Position numbers and translations under genes: made by a program. This document shows, one piece after another, positions 1 to 7,387 of a stretch of 9,013 bases of DNA. The number at the start of each line of letters is the position of its first letter. Position 1 is the stretch's first letter. The notes under the pieces are model-generated. The model did not search any database, was not told where the DNA came from, and was given only the letters and a program-made list of their open reading frames with translations. The DNA comes from JBIIUJ01 sp044340025 (GTDB lineage: Bacteria > Pseudomonadota > Alphaproteobacteria > Caulobacterales > Aquidulcibacteraceae): positions 1 to 9,013 of the forward strand of contig JBIIUJ010000108.1 in the NCBI GenBank assembly GCA_044340025.1, read 5' to 3'.

Positions 1-111
1 GCCGAGCGCACCGTCGAGGGCCTATGGACCGCAATCGGTCACCTGATCGACCTGTTCGAGCCCAACGAGTGCCGAAACTACTTCACCAGTTGTGGGTACG
101 ATGCAGACTGA
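1..111 (+). CDS. IS630-family transposase, C-terminal end (partial)
   Basis: Frame 1 is open from the window edge to a TGA at 109-111 and gives 36 residues. They include the segments LWTAIGHLIDLF, EPNECRNYF and CGYDAD. This pattern (a short helix, then a Leu-Phe-x-Pro-x-Glu-Cys-x-Asn-Tyr-Phe stretch, then Gly-Tyr close to the stop) matches the usual C-terminus of IS630/Tc1-mariner-type DDE transposases of alphaproteobacteria. The enzyme would cut and rejoin the ends of its own insertion sequence. The DDE catalytic core lies outside the window, so whether the gene is intact cannot be judged. The stop is only about 15 bases from the apparent element end, which is normal for this family. The family call rests on recognising this short tail. 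Confidence 0.8.
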   Translation, partial: AERTVEGLWTAIGHLIDLFEPNECRNYFTSCGYDAD

Positions 112-126
112 ACGCAAACCGCTCTA
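1..126 (+). mobile_element. Right end of an IS630-type insertion sequence
   Basis: The transposase tail is followed by about 13 non-coding bases and then CTAG at 124-127. IS630 elements target the TA of CTAG-like sites and duplicate only TA, so the junction is probably at the TA at 125-126. The bases just inside (ACGCAAACCGCTC, about 112-124) are the candidate terminal inverted repeat. The left end is outside the window, so the inverted repeat and the TA duplication cannot be confirmed here. Confidence 0.6.
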
Positions 127-1692
127 GCTCACGCGGCGCGTGTGGCCGGCCCAATAGGGCTCGCGCAGTTCGCGGCGCAGAATCTTGCCGGATGGATTGC
201 GCGGCAGCGCGTCGATCACATCGATCGATTTGGGTGCCTTGTAGCCGGCGATCCGCTCACGGGCGTAGGCGATGATGCTGTCGGCCTCAACAACCGCGCC
301 CGGCTTGGGCACGATGATGGCCTTCACCGCCTCGCCCCATTTCTCGTCCGGCACGCCGATCACCGCCACGTCGGCCACCGCGGGGTGGCCGAAGATCGCG
401 TTCTCCACCTCCGCCGGATAGACGTTCTCTCCGCCCGAGACGATCATGTCCTTCACCCGATCGTGGATGTAGAGATAGCCTTCTTCATCGAAGTAGCCGG
501 CGTCGCCGGTGTGGAGCCAGCCATCGCGGATCGTGTCGGCCGTTGCGTCCTGGCGGTTCCAATAGGCCTTCATCAGGCAATCGGACGTCATCACGATCTC
601 GCCCACCTCGCCTGGCGCGCAGGCTGTGCCGTCCGCGCGGCGGCATTCGATCTGAAAGCCCGGCCAGGGCTTGCCGCAGGAGCGCAGCTTGTCGCGGCCC
701 TCGGCGTGATCTTCCGGCGGCAGATAGGTGCCCGCGCCGAGGCTTTCGGTCATGCCGTAAAGCTGGGTGAAGGAGCAGCCGAACCGCGCCTGCGCCCGGC
801 GCAGCAGATCTTCCGCAATCGGCGAGGCGCCATAGAACACCCGCTCCAATGAGGAGTAATCCACGCTCTCCGAGCCCGGGACCTGCATCAGCATGTTGAT
901 GATCGTGGGCGCGAAGAAGGCGTGCCTGATCTTCTCGGCTGGAATGAGCCGCAGGATTTCCGCCGGGTCGATCGCTTCGAGCACGACGCCCTTCGCGCCC
1001 TGCGCGACGGACAGGATCGCGGTGTTGATGCCGGCGACATGAAACAGCGGCATCGCCACGAGCACCGCATCGCCCGGCGCATAGTCGGCCCAGTCGGCGG
1101 CCAGGCCATAGCGGAAAAAGCGCAGATAGGCCGCATCGGTGATCTGCACGCCCTTGGGCAGGCCTGTCGTGCCGGAGGTATAGAGCTGGATCACATCGTC
1201 GTCGGGATCGGCGGCGAGGCGCGGATCCTGCGCGCTGAAGTCCGCGGCCCAAGCCGCCAAAGTCGGGCTGTCGCCCAAAGGGGCATCAATCCCGATCACG
1301 AGCGGGGCGACTTGGGCGTGGGCCAGCGCCTTGGGCGCGGCGGCGGCGAAGTGCGCGCCCACAAACAGCGCCTTGGCCTTGCTGTCGTCGAGAACGAAGG
1401 CCACTTCCGGCGGGGCGAGGCGTGCATTCACGCCCACCAGCGTCGCGCGCGCCTTCACGCAGCCGAAGAAAAGAGCGATGTAGAGATCGGAATTGGCCGC
1501 ATAGGCCGCCACCCGGTCTCCAGGCTCAACGCCAGCCTCAATCAGCCCATTGGCGATCTGCGAGGCGAGACGATCGAGCGCGCCAAACGTGGTCAGCCGC
1601 CCCTTGAACGTCAGCGCCACGCCATCTGGCCTCACCGCCGCCTGATGGCGGGTGATATCGGCCATGTGCCGCACAGCCTCGAAATCGAACAT
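124..1692 (-). CDS. AMP-forming fatty-acyl-CoA synthetase (ANL superfamily)
   Basis: This 522-residue enzyme of the adenylate-forming family would activate a carboxylic acid, probably a medium- or long-chain fatty acid, with ATP and then load it onto CoA in the cytoplasm. All core motifs are visible: the phosphate-binding loop YTSGTTGLPKG (171-181), YGMTES (312-317), the TGD motif (395-397), DRVKDMIVSGGENVYP (411-426) with the hinge region, and the C-terminal catalytic lysine in NPSGK (Lys503). The length matches the family's 510-560. The ATG start has a clear GGGGAGA ribosome site a few bases upstream on the minus strand. No signal peptide is seen. The stop codon TAG (complement of 124-126) lies inside the CTAG where the insertion sequence ends, yet the protein finishes in the usual EPYWAG-x-x-RRV manner and appears complete. 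Exact substrate is unknown. The gene could be co-transcribed with the acyltransferase 81 bases upstream, but their base composition differs. Confidence 0.93.
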   Translation of the reverse strand: MFDFEAVRHMADITRHQAAVRPDGVALTFKGRLTTFGALDRLASQIANGLIEAGVEPGDRVAAYAANSDLYIALFFGCVKARATLVGVNARLAPPEVAFVLDDSKAKALFVGAHFAAAAPKALAHAQVAPLVIGIDAPLGDSPTLAAWAADFSAQDPRLAADPDDDVIQLYTSGTTGLPKGVQITDAAYLRFFRYGLAADWADYAPGDAVLVAMPLFHVAGINTAILSVAQGAKGVVLEAIDPAEILRLIPAEKIRHAFFAPTIINMLMQVPGSESVDYSSLERVFYGASPIAEDLLRRAQARFGCSFTQLYGMTESLGAGTYLPPEDHAEGRDKLRSCGKPWPGFQIECRRADGTACAPGEVGEIVMTSDCLMKAYWNRQDATADTIRDGWLHTGDAGYFDEEGYLYIHDRVKDMIVSGGENVYPAEVENAIFGHPAVADVAVIGVPDEKWGEAVKAIIVPKPGAVVEADSIIAYARERIAGYKAPKSIDVIDALPRNPSGKILRRELREPYWAGHTRRVS

Positions 1693-1751
1693 GAGCGCTC
1701 TCCCCGCCTTGTTTTGCCAAGGGGTATAAAGACCTGGAAGGGCTTTGTCGC

Positions 1752-1780
1752 GCCAGAGATAAGGAATTCGAACCTATCGC
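1752..1780 (-). other. tRNA T-arm-like sequence at the acyltransferase stop
   Basis: Read on the minus strand, the stop codon of the acyltransferase lies within ATAGGTTCGAATTCC, followed by TTATCTCTGGCGC. The GGTTCGAAT core and flanking pairing (ATAGG against CC-T-TAT with one bulged base) resemble the T-arm and 3' end of a tRNA or tmRNA. The stem is imperfect, and no D-arm, anticodon arm or CCA is found upstream because that DNA encodes the acyltransferase. It may be a remnant attachment site of an integrated element, or chance. Low confidence. Confidence 0.25.
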
Positions 1781-2895
1781 AACAACCGAACTGGAAGCAG
1801 CGCTGCCAAGCGCGCCACGAGCGCGCTATCCTTCAGCTTTATGGCCGGCTTCTCGATAAAGTTCCAGGATAAGGCTGCAATGACGACGGTGATCAGGAAC
1901 GTTAGCCCCATATTCAAGTAAGGCTCTACTGCCCAGCCCATGGCGACAAGTGTTTGCTGCACGGGAAACGCATAGATATAGATGCCGTAGGAATAATCTG
2001 GCATTTTGGACATCGGAGCATTGGAACCAGCGCTCAAAAATGCGATACAGAATATGATATAAGCGAGCGCTAAAGTACGCGCCAAATCTTTCACAGGCGT
2101 GCCGTTTAGGCCCACCCAGATCATGACCAATAGAACGCATCCCCACCAAGAATAAACCATTTTATTCCGCAGCAGATAGAATCCCACACCAATCGCAAAG
2201 CATGGAAGAAGTCGACCAAGCTGTTCCAAAGTGTGCCAGAACCAACCCTGGTCCGGCAGGAGCGCAAAGACGATGGTTGCGCCATGAAGCAGCAAAACTG
2301 CCAATCCAACAGCAATCCAACCCAAGGGGCGGTACAAACCTGCTACTGCGATGAGCGCCAACAAGGCATAACAATAAATCTCAAAGCGAATAGTCCAAAG
2401 GGAGCCATTAACAGCAGGCCCGAAAGGATTTTCACCGAAAACGCCCGGAAGATCATACGTATACAATATCGGAACAAGATTTTGAGCAACATAGCGATAT
2501 GTATCAAGATTGAGAGCATACTCTTCAATCGAACTACGCGTAACCGCCGGCCCCAGTACGAAAGCGCTCAAAATCAGCACCACAATGAGTGCTGGATAAA
2601 TGCGCAAGAATCGGGCGGCGACGAAGTGCACCAGTGAGCGCGAACGCTCGAGACTCATGGCCACAAGAAAACCGCTGACCACGAAAAAGCCGTCGACCGC
2701 CAAACCCGAGACCGCAACCCCGAGCACAGCAAGCAGCGGGTCGCCACCGGAGACGCCGGTAAGGTCGAAGGCGTGCGTAAAGATAACCGCCGACGCCAGA
2801 ATCCACCGAACGAGCGTAAAGTGGTTGCGATCGTGCGCCAGGAGGGAGTCGCTTACACGAAGCACTGAAGAGAGGTCTCCGCTCTGAAGCGACAT
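1774..2895 (-). CDS. Acyltransferase-3 (OafA/YrhL-like) integral membrane protein
   Basis: Residues count from the ATG at 2893-2895, giving 373 residues. A TTG codon 17 codons upstream (2944-2946) is an alternative start, but the ATG has a closer AGCAGGG ribosome site. The family moves acyl groups, often acetyl, onto extracytoplasmic glycans or lipids. Supporting features are an Arg30/His41 pair at the spacing typical of the catalytic first helix, the segment VDGFFVVSGFLVAMSLERS (68-86) followed by RFLRIYPAL (95-103), SLWTIRFEIYCY (165-176), YSYGIYIYAFPVQQ (301-314), and a C-terminal NFIEKP (345-350). Roughly ten hydrophobic segments are seen. No extra C-terminal SGNH domain is present. The DNA is clearly AT-richer than its neighbours, especially 1900-2560, which suggests horizontal acquisition. 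No glycan-biosynthesis genes adjoin it, so the acceptor is unknown. Confidence 0.9.
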   Translation of the reverse strand: MSLQSGDLSSVLRVSDSLLAHDRNHFTLVRWILASAVIFTHAFDLTGVSGGDPLLAVLGVAVSGLAVDGFFVVSGFLVAMSLERSRSLVHFVAARFLRIYPALIVVLILSAFVLGPAVTRSSIEEYALNLDTYRYVAQNLVPILYTYDLPGVFGENPFGPAVNGSLWTIRFEIYCYALLALIAVAGLYRPLGWIAVGLAVLLLHGATIVFALLPDQGWFWHTLEQLGRLLPCFAIGVGFYLLRNKMVYSWWGCVLLVMIWVGLNGTPVKDLARTLALAYIIFCIAFLSAGSNAPMSKMPDYSYGIYIYAFPVQQTLVAMGWAVEPYLNMGLTFLITVVIAALSWNFIEKPAIKLKDSALVARLAALLPVRLLR

Positions 2896-2967
2896 GCGCG
2901 CCCTGCTCAGAAGCGCCGGCGCTGCCGGCAAAATGCCGCGCCTCAAGGCAAATGCAACCCTTGTGCC

Positions 2968-2996
2968 CTGTCACACGAGCGTCGCTAAACTGACAT
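2968..2996 (+). promoter_or_regulatory. Candidate Pho box (PhoB-type operator)
   Basis: CTGTCAC at 2968-2974 and CTGACAT at 2990-2996 match the CTGTCAT half-site of PhoB operators (7/7 allowing a final pyrimidine, and 6/7). They start 22 bp apart, exactly two 11-bp repeats. The middle unit, GCGTCGC at 2979-2985, is degenerate. The four-base spacers are ACGA and TAAA. The site ends 54 bases before the receptor ATG and precedes a phosphatase operon. The same bases can be read as an inverted repeat TGTCA-N17-TGACA for another dimeric regulator. No convincing -10 box was found downstream, and the TAAACT at 2986-2991 lies inside the site. Confidence 0.45.
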
Positions 2997-3050
2997 CGCT
3001 GCGTTGCAGCAGAGCGCTAGCGGGCGTGGGACAAAGAGGGGACCTTCGCC

Positions 3051-5381
3051 ATGACCTATCGCACTGCAACGAGCGCGCTCGCGCTTGCCATTGCCTTTAC
3101 AGCGGCGCCGGCCGTCGCCGCTGAGACCGAGCGCGCGATCATCCGCGCTGATACGATCATCGTCACCACCCAGAAGCGCGAAGAGAACATCCAGGACGTT
3201 CCGATCGCGGTGACGGCCTATACGGGCGACTTCCTCGCCGCACTGGGGATCGAGCAGTTTGACGATCTCGCCTTGTTCGTGCCGGGCCTGGAAATTCAGG
3301 AGCAGAGCCCTAACAATCCGGGCTTTGTGATCCGCGGCATCACCTCCGACGATGGGGCCGCCAACCAGGAAGCCCGCGTTTCGGTGTTTCAGGATGGCGT
3401 CTCGATCAGCCGCTCGCGCGGCGCCTATGTCGAGCTGCACGACATGGAGCGGATCGAAGCGGTGAAGGGCCCGCAATCCACGCTGTTCGGCCGCGGCGCG
3501 CTGATCGGCGCGGTGAGCCTGATCCAGCGCAAGGCGGACGTGAACGCCGGCCTTACCGGCGATGGCGCTCTGGCGCTGGGCAATCTCGACTACCGGATGA
3601 TCCGTGGGGCGGCGAACCTGCCGATCCTGGACGGCACGCTCGCGGCGCGGGTTTCGGTGATCCACAAGGAACGGGACGGTTATATCGAGAACGCCCTCGG
3701 CGGGGCCGACTTCATGAGCCAGGATGTGACGGCGGCGCGCTTCTCGCTGCGGTTCGAGCCGACCGAGGCGCTGCGCTTCGACCTGATCTACAACATCCAG
3801 CAGGACACGCCCTCCGGCACGAGCTTCAAGTCTGGGGCTTATGCGCCGCCGGGCGGCAATACGTTGCCCTGGACGGCGGCGGGCCTTTCGGTGTTCGACG
3901 ATCCAGTCGGCCGGCGCTTCATGGGTGGGCGCGACCTTGGGGTGGACCGGACGGTTCAGGGCCTGACGCTGCTGTCGGCCTGGGACATCAACGATGCCTG
4001 GTCGCTGAACGCCATCACCGGCTGGCGCACCTTCGATTCGGTGGAAGTGTTTGATCCCGATGGCTTCGCCCAGCAGGTTCTGCTGTTCGCCGAAGATGCC
4101 CAGGGCGATCAGTTCAGCCAGGAATTCCGCCTGAACTACGACGCCGGCGGCGCGCTTGCGGGCTTTGCCGGGGTCAGCTTCTTCCGCGAAAAGGGCAGCC
4201 AGCTGGTGCCGCTTCAATATGACGAACGCGGCACGCTGGCGCTGTTTGGGGCCTTGACGAGCGGGCGGCCTGTGACCGCGCTGTTCCCGCCGGCGCAATT
4301 CCCGAACTTTCCGCCAAACGCGCTGCTGGGTCAGATCCTGACGACGCCGACCCGGCTGCCGTTCAAACCGATCCACGTGGAGGAGTTCCAGAACTGGGGC
4401 CAGACGCTGGCCTGGGACGCGTTCGCCGACGGCACGATCCGCTTCACCCCGAAACTGGAAGCCTCCGCCGGCGTCCGGTTCACGCGCGACGACAAGACCA
4501 CCTGGTATCGCGCCCGCACGGTGAACGGCCCCTCCACGATCACGGGCGGCGGGCTGTTTGCGGTTCTGACACCCAATGGCGCGCGCCTTCGCGCGGAAGA
4601 CAGCTTCGACGCCGTCACCTGGCGCGCGGCATTGCGCTATCAGGTGAGCGACGCGTGGAACGTCTATGTCAACGCCGCGCGCGGGCGCCGGCCGGAGGTG
4701 GTGAACTACAACACCACGACCCGCAGCTTCCAGATCGTGCCGGCCGAGATCGCGACCTCCTACGAAGCCGGGGTCAAGGGCCTCGCCTTCGACAACCGGC
4801 TTCAGCTTGAGGCTGCGCTGTATCGCTACGAATACGAGAACTTCCAGACCAACGTCCGCGACGGGGTGCGCGTCATCCCTATCAATGCGGGCAACGCCAC
4901 GACAAACGGCTTCGAGCTGTCGGCGCGGTTCGAGGCGATCGAGGATCGGGTTCAGGTCTTCGCCACCTATGGCTGGAACGAAGGCCGGTTTGACGACACC
5001 GACAGCCAGGGCCGCCGTCAGGTGTTCGCCGGCAACAGCTTCCGCCTGTCTCCCGATCACACCGCCTCAGCGGGCGCCTTCATCAGCTTCCCGCTGGCGG
5101 CGGGCGAGATCATCGTCACGCCCACCTACACCTGGCAGTCGGAAGTCTTCTTCGACAACGACAACCGGGCCGACAAGAGCCAGGATTCCTACGGTCTCGC
5201 CAACCTCCGCATCCGGTTCGAGCCGGCCGGCCAGGCCTGGGCGATCGAGGCGTTCGGCTCGAACCTCGCCGATGAGGACTACATCATCGACGCGGGCAAC
5301 ACCGGGGACGTGTTCGGCATCCCGACCTTCATCGCCGGCCCGCCGCGCACCTTCGGCGTGCAGGCGAGCGTGTCGTTCTGA
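3051..5381 (+). CDS. TonB-dependent outer-membrane receptor
   Basis: This 776-residue protein would import a scarce or bulky solute across the outer membrane using energy from TonB-ExbB-ExbD. It begins with a Sec signal peptide (hydrophobic core about 7-20, likely cut after AVA at 21-23). A TonB-box-like DTIIVTT follows at 34-40 and a plug domain at about 46-162, which contains VPGLEIQ, FVIRGI, VFQDGVSI, RIEAVKGPQSTLFGRGA and GAVSLIQRK. The rest is a beta-barrel ending in the terminal phenylalanine expected for outer-membrane insertion. No FecA-like signalling extension is present. Start choice is supported by AAAGAGGGGA at 3033-3042, eight bases before the ATG. PhoD follows on the same strand after 88 bases, so the substrate may be a phosphate ester, but that is inference from context. 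The sequence alone does not separate siderophore, sugar or organophosphate receptors. Confidence 0.93.
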   Translation: MTYRTATSALALAIAFTAAPAVAAETERAIIRADTIIVTTQKREENIQDVPIAVTAYTGDFLAALGIEQFDDLALFVPGLEIQEQSPNNPGFVIRGITSDDGAANQEARVSVFQDGVSISRSRGAYVELHDMERIEAVKGPQSTLFGRGALIGAVSLIQRKADVNAGLTGDGALALGNLDYRMIRGAANLPILDGTLAARVSVIHKERDGYIENALGGADFMSQDVTAARFSLRFEPTEALRFDLIYNIQQDTPSGTSFKSGAYAPPGGNTLPWTAAGLSVFDDPVGRRFMGGRDLGVDRTVQGLTLLSAWDINDAWSLNAITGWRTFDSVEVFDPDGFAQQVLLFAEDAQGDQFSQEFRLNYDAGGALAGFAGVSFFREKGSQLVPLQYDERGTLALFGALTSGRPVTALFPPAQFPNFPPNALLGQILTTPTRLPFKPIHVEEFQNWGQTLAWDAFADGTIRFTPKLEASAGVRFTRDDKTTWYRARTVNGPSTITGGGLFAVLTPNGARLRAEDSFDAVTWRAALRYQVSDAWNVYVNAARGRRPEVVNYNTTTRSFQIVPAEIATSYEAGVKGLAFDNRLQLEAALYRYEYENFQTNVRDGVRVIPINAGNATTNGFELSARFEAIEDRVQVFATYGWNEGRFDDTDSQGRRQVFAGNSFRLSPDHTASAGAFISFPLAAGEIIVTPTYTWQSEVFFDNDNRADKSQDSYGLANLRIRFEPAGQAWAIEAFGSNLADEDYIIDAGNTGDVFGIPTFIAGPPRTFGVQASVSF

Positions 5382-5393
5382 TCAGCTGGCGTC

Positions 5394-5427
5394 CCGGGCT
5401 CTGGCGGGATTGCCCGCCGGAGTCCGG
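5394..5427 (+). terminator. 15-bp hairpin between receptor and phoD
   Basis: Bases 5394-5408 pair with 5413-5427 around the four-base loop ATTG. There are 13 Watson-Crick pairs and two G-T wobbles, with an uninterrupted GGCGGG/CCCGCC next to the loop. It starts 13 bases after the receptor stop. No T-tract follows, so it is not a classical intrinsic terminator. It may protect the 3' end of the receptor message, give partial attenuation before phoD, or act as a Rho-linked end. Pairing was checked base by base; the role is inferred. Confidence 0.55.
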
Positions 5428-5469
5428 CCGTTAGGCTCAAGTGCAAAAATCTAAAGAGGGAGAGACGCC

Positions 5470-7239
5470 ATGAGGATGAACCGCCGGACAGCGCTGGGCG
5501 CACTGGCCGCAGGCTCGGCCGCACCATCCGTTGGAGCGGCTCATCCCGGCCATGATGCTGCGGTCTCGTTTGGCTGGGGCGTGGCCTCGGGCGATCCCCT
5601 GCCGGAAAGCGTGATCCTCTGGACCCGCGCAAAGCCCGCCAAGGACGGCCCGGTCTCGGTGGAATGGGTGGTGGCCAGCGATCCCGCCCTGCGCCGCATC
5701 GTGCGCCGCGGCCGGGTCGAGACGTCGGCGGCCCGCGACTATACGGTCAAGGTGGAAGCGTCCGGCCTGACGCCCGGCGCGACTTTTTACTACGCGTTCC
5801 GCGCCGGCGGCGTGGCCTCCCCCACCGGCAAGACCCGCACCGCGCCGGTGGGATCGCTTGATCGCTATGTCGTGGCGCAAGTGTCCTGCTCGAACCTTCC
5901 GGCGGGATATTTCAACGCCTATCGGGCGCTGGCGGAGCGCGGCGACGTCGATCTGGTCGTGCATCTGGGCGACTATATCTATGAATACGCACCCGGCGGC
6001 TACGCGACCGAGTTTGGCGCCAAGGTTGGCCGCGTGCCTGACCCGCCCAATGAAATCGTGACGCTGTCGGACTATCGCCGCCGGTTTGCGCAGTATCGCT
6101 CCGACCCCGATCTTCAGGCCGCCCATGCCGCAGCTGCGTGGGTCGTGACCTGGGACGATCACGAAACCACCAACGACAGCTGGGTCAATGGCGCGGAAAA
6201 CCACGACCCCGACAAGGGCGAGGGCGACTGGCCCACCCGCGTGCGCGCCGCGCTTCAGGCCTATTACGAATGGATGCCGATCCGCGAACCGAAGCCGGGC
6301 GAGAACTTCGCCGCGATCAACCGCAGCTTCCGGTTTGGCGATCTCTTCTCGCTCACCATGCTGGAGACGCGGCTGCTCGCCCGCTCCCAGCAGCTGGACT
6401 ATTCAACCGACCTGACCTTCGCGCCGTTCGACGTGACGGTCAGCCCGCCGGCCAAGATCACCGATCCCGCGCGGCTTGCCGGGATCGATCCGAAGGCGCC
6501 GCCGGCCGGCGTGCGCCTGCTGCCCGACCTTCAGTCCTTCTTCCAGACCAGGCTCGCCGATCCCGCCCGCACCATGATGGGTCCGGCGCAGGAGGCCTGG
6601 TTCGCCGAGCAGATGACGGCCTCCGTGCAGGGGGGCGTTGCGTGGCAGATGCTCGGCAATCAGGTGATGATGGCGCGCGTGACGGCCCCGAACCTCGCCG
6701 ACGCCTTCAGCGCGGAACAGAAGGCGGGAATGGCGAAAATCTTCCCGCCGTTCGCGCAGTATCTCGAGCTCACCCGCTTCGGCGTGCCGTTCAACCTCGA
6801 CGCCTGGGACGGCTATCCCGCCGCGCGCGAGCGGCTTTATGCGGCAGCGAAAGCCGCGGGCGCGCACCTGATCGTGCTGACGGGCGATGTGCATTCCAAC
6901 TGGATGTGCCAGCTCACCACCGACGGCGGCCAGACCCGCATCGGCGCGGAGATCGTCACCACCTCGGTCACCAGCCCGGGGATCGGCGATCTGTTCCAGT
7001 CCGCCGGCCTGCCCAAGACCGCGCTGGAACAGCCGATGGTGGACGCCAATCGCGAAGTGCTCTGGCACGACGAAACTGCACGCGGATTTGTGGTCGTGAC
7101 GCTCACCAAGCAGGCCGTGACCGCCGATTTCTTCGAGCTGTCGACCGTCTATTCGCGCGCGTTCGAGACGGTGAAGGCCGCTTCCTGGCGCGTCGCGGCG
7201 GCGCCGACGGCCGGCGTGGGCGAGATCACGCGGGCCTGA
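5470..7239 (+). CDS. phoD: PhoD-family alkaline phosphatase/phosphodiesterase
   Basis: This 589-residue exported metalloenzyme would hydrolyse phosphomonoesters or phosphodiesters in the periplasm to free phosphate. The N-terminus has a twin-arginine export signal (NRRTALGALAAG, 4-15) ending near VGAAHPG, as expected for a PhoD that folds with metals in the cytoplasm. An N-terminal Ig-like PhoD_N domain spans about 32-125 (FGWGVASGDP at its start, LTPGATFYYAFRAG near its end). The catalytic domain carries VSCSN (Cys140, the family's unusual iron ligand), HLGDYIYEY (Asp168, Tyr171), TWDDHETTND (228-236) and LTGDVHSNW (Asp473, His475). Length fits the 520-600 of the family. AAAGAGGGAGA at 5453-5463 is the ribosome site. 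An in-frame ATG two codons later (5476) is also possible and would put the Arg pair nearer the N-terminus. The gene probably shares a transcript with the receptor upstream. PhoD genes are commonly PhoB-controlled. Confidence 0.94.
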   Translation: MRMNRRTALGALAAGSAAPSVGAAHPGHDAAVSFGWGVASGDPLPESVILWTRAKPAKDGPVSVEWVVASDPALRRIVRRGRVETSAARDYTVKVEASGLTPGATFYYAFRAGGVASPTGKTRTAPVGSLDRYVVAQVSCSNLPAGYFNAYRALAERGDVDLVVHLGDYIYEYAPGGYATEFGAKVGRVPDPPNEIVTLSDYRRRFAQYRSDPDLQAAHAAAAWVVTWDDHETTNDSWVNGAENHDPDKGEGDWPTRVRAALQAYYEWMPIREPKPGENFAAINRSFRFGDLFSLTMLETRLLARSQQLDYSTDLTFAPFDVTVSPPAKITDPARLAGIDPKAPPAGVRLLPDLQSFFQTRLADPARTMMGPAQEAWFAEQMTASVQGGVAWQMLGNQVMMARVTAPNLADAFSAEQKAGMAKIFPPFAQYLELTRFGVPFNLDAWDGYPAARERLYAAAKAAGAHLIVLTGDVHSNWMCQLTTDGGQTRIGAEIVTTSVTSPGIGDLFQSAGLPKTALEQPMVDANREVLWHDETARGFVVVTLTKQAVTADFFELSTVYSRAFETVKAASWRVAAAPTAGVGEITRA

Positions 7240-7262
7240 CGGGCGCGGCGCGCGTTATTGCG

Positions 7263-7358
7263 CGTCATCCCGGGCGAGCGCCAGCGAGACCCGGGACCTT
7301 GGACAGGATGACCCCCTACAAGGTCCCGGATCGGGCCGCCGGCCCGTCCGGGATGACG
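7263..7358. repeat. TCATCCCGG-type palindromic intergenic repeat
   Basis: The outer arms CGTCATCCCGG (7263-7273) and CCGGGATGACG (7348-7358) are perfect 11-bp inverted copies. Inside are two further hairpins: CCGGGACCTTG (7291-7301) with CAAGGTCCCGG (7319-7329), and CGGGCC/GGCCCG (7332-7337 with 7341-7346). The unit therefore folds as a three-way, cloverleaf-like structure on either strand. Dispersed intergenic repeats with CATCCCGG ends are known in alphaproteobacterial genomes. It fills most of the gap between phoD and the cyclophilin and could separate their transcripts. No T-tract follows, and no coding capacity is seen. Confidence 0.75.
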
Positions 7359-7387
7359 GGTGCGCCAAGGCCTGTTAGGCCAAGCAG

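Noticed and set aside
142..852. Plus-strand open frames opposite the acyl-CoA synthetase (also 922-1872)
   Set aside because: They lie antisense to a gene with every expected motif and encode no recognisable protein.
2961..2991. A possible sigma-70-like promoter, TTGTGC then TAAACT
   Set aside because: The 19-bp spacing is too long, the match to consensus is weak, and the second element falls inside the candidate Pho box.
2985..5060. A 691-codon open frame on the minus strand opposite the receptor gene
   Set aside because: It is Arg/Ala/Gly/His/Asp-rich, shows no recognisable domain, and mirrors the codon bias of the receptor. Long antisense open frames are expected in GC-rich DNA opposite a real gene.
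7263..7358. The palindromic region as a rho-independent terminator for phoD
   Set aside because: The stems are strong but no T-run follows on either strand, and its structure fits a dispersed repeat better.
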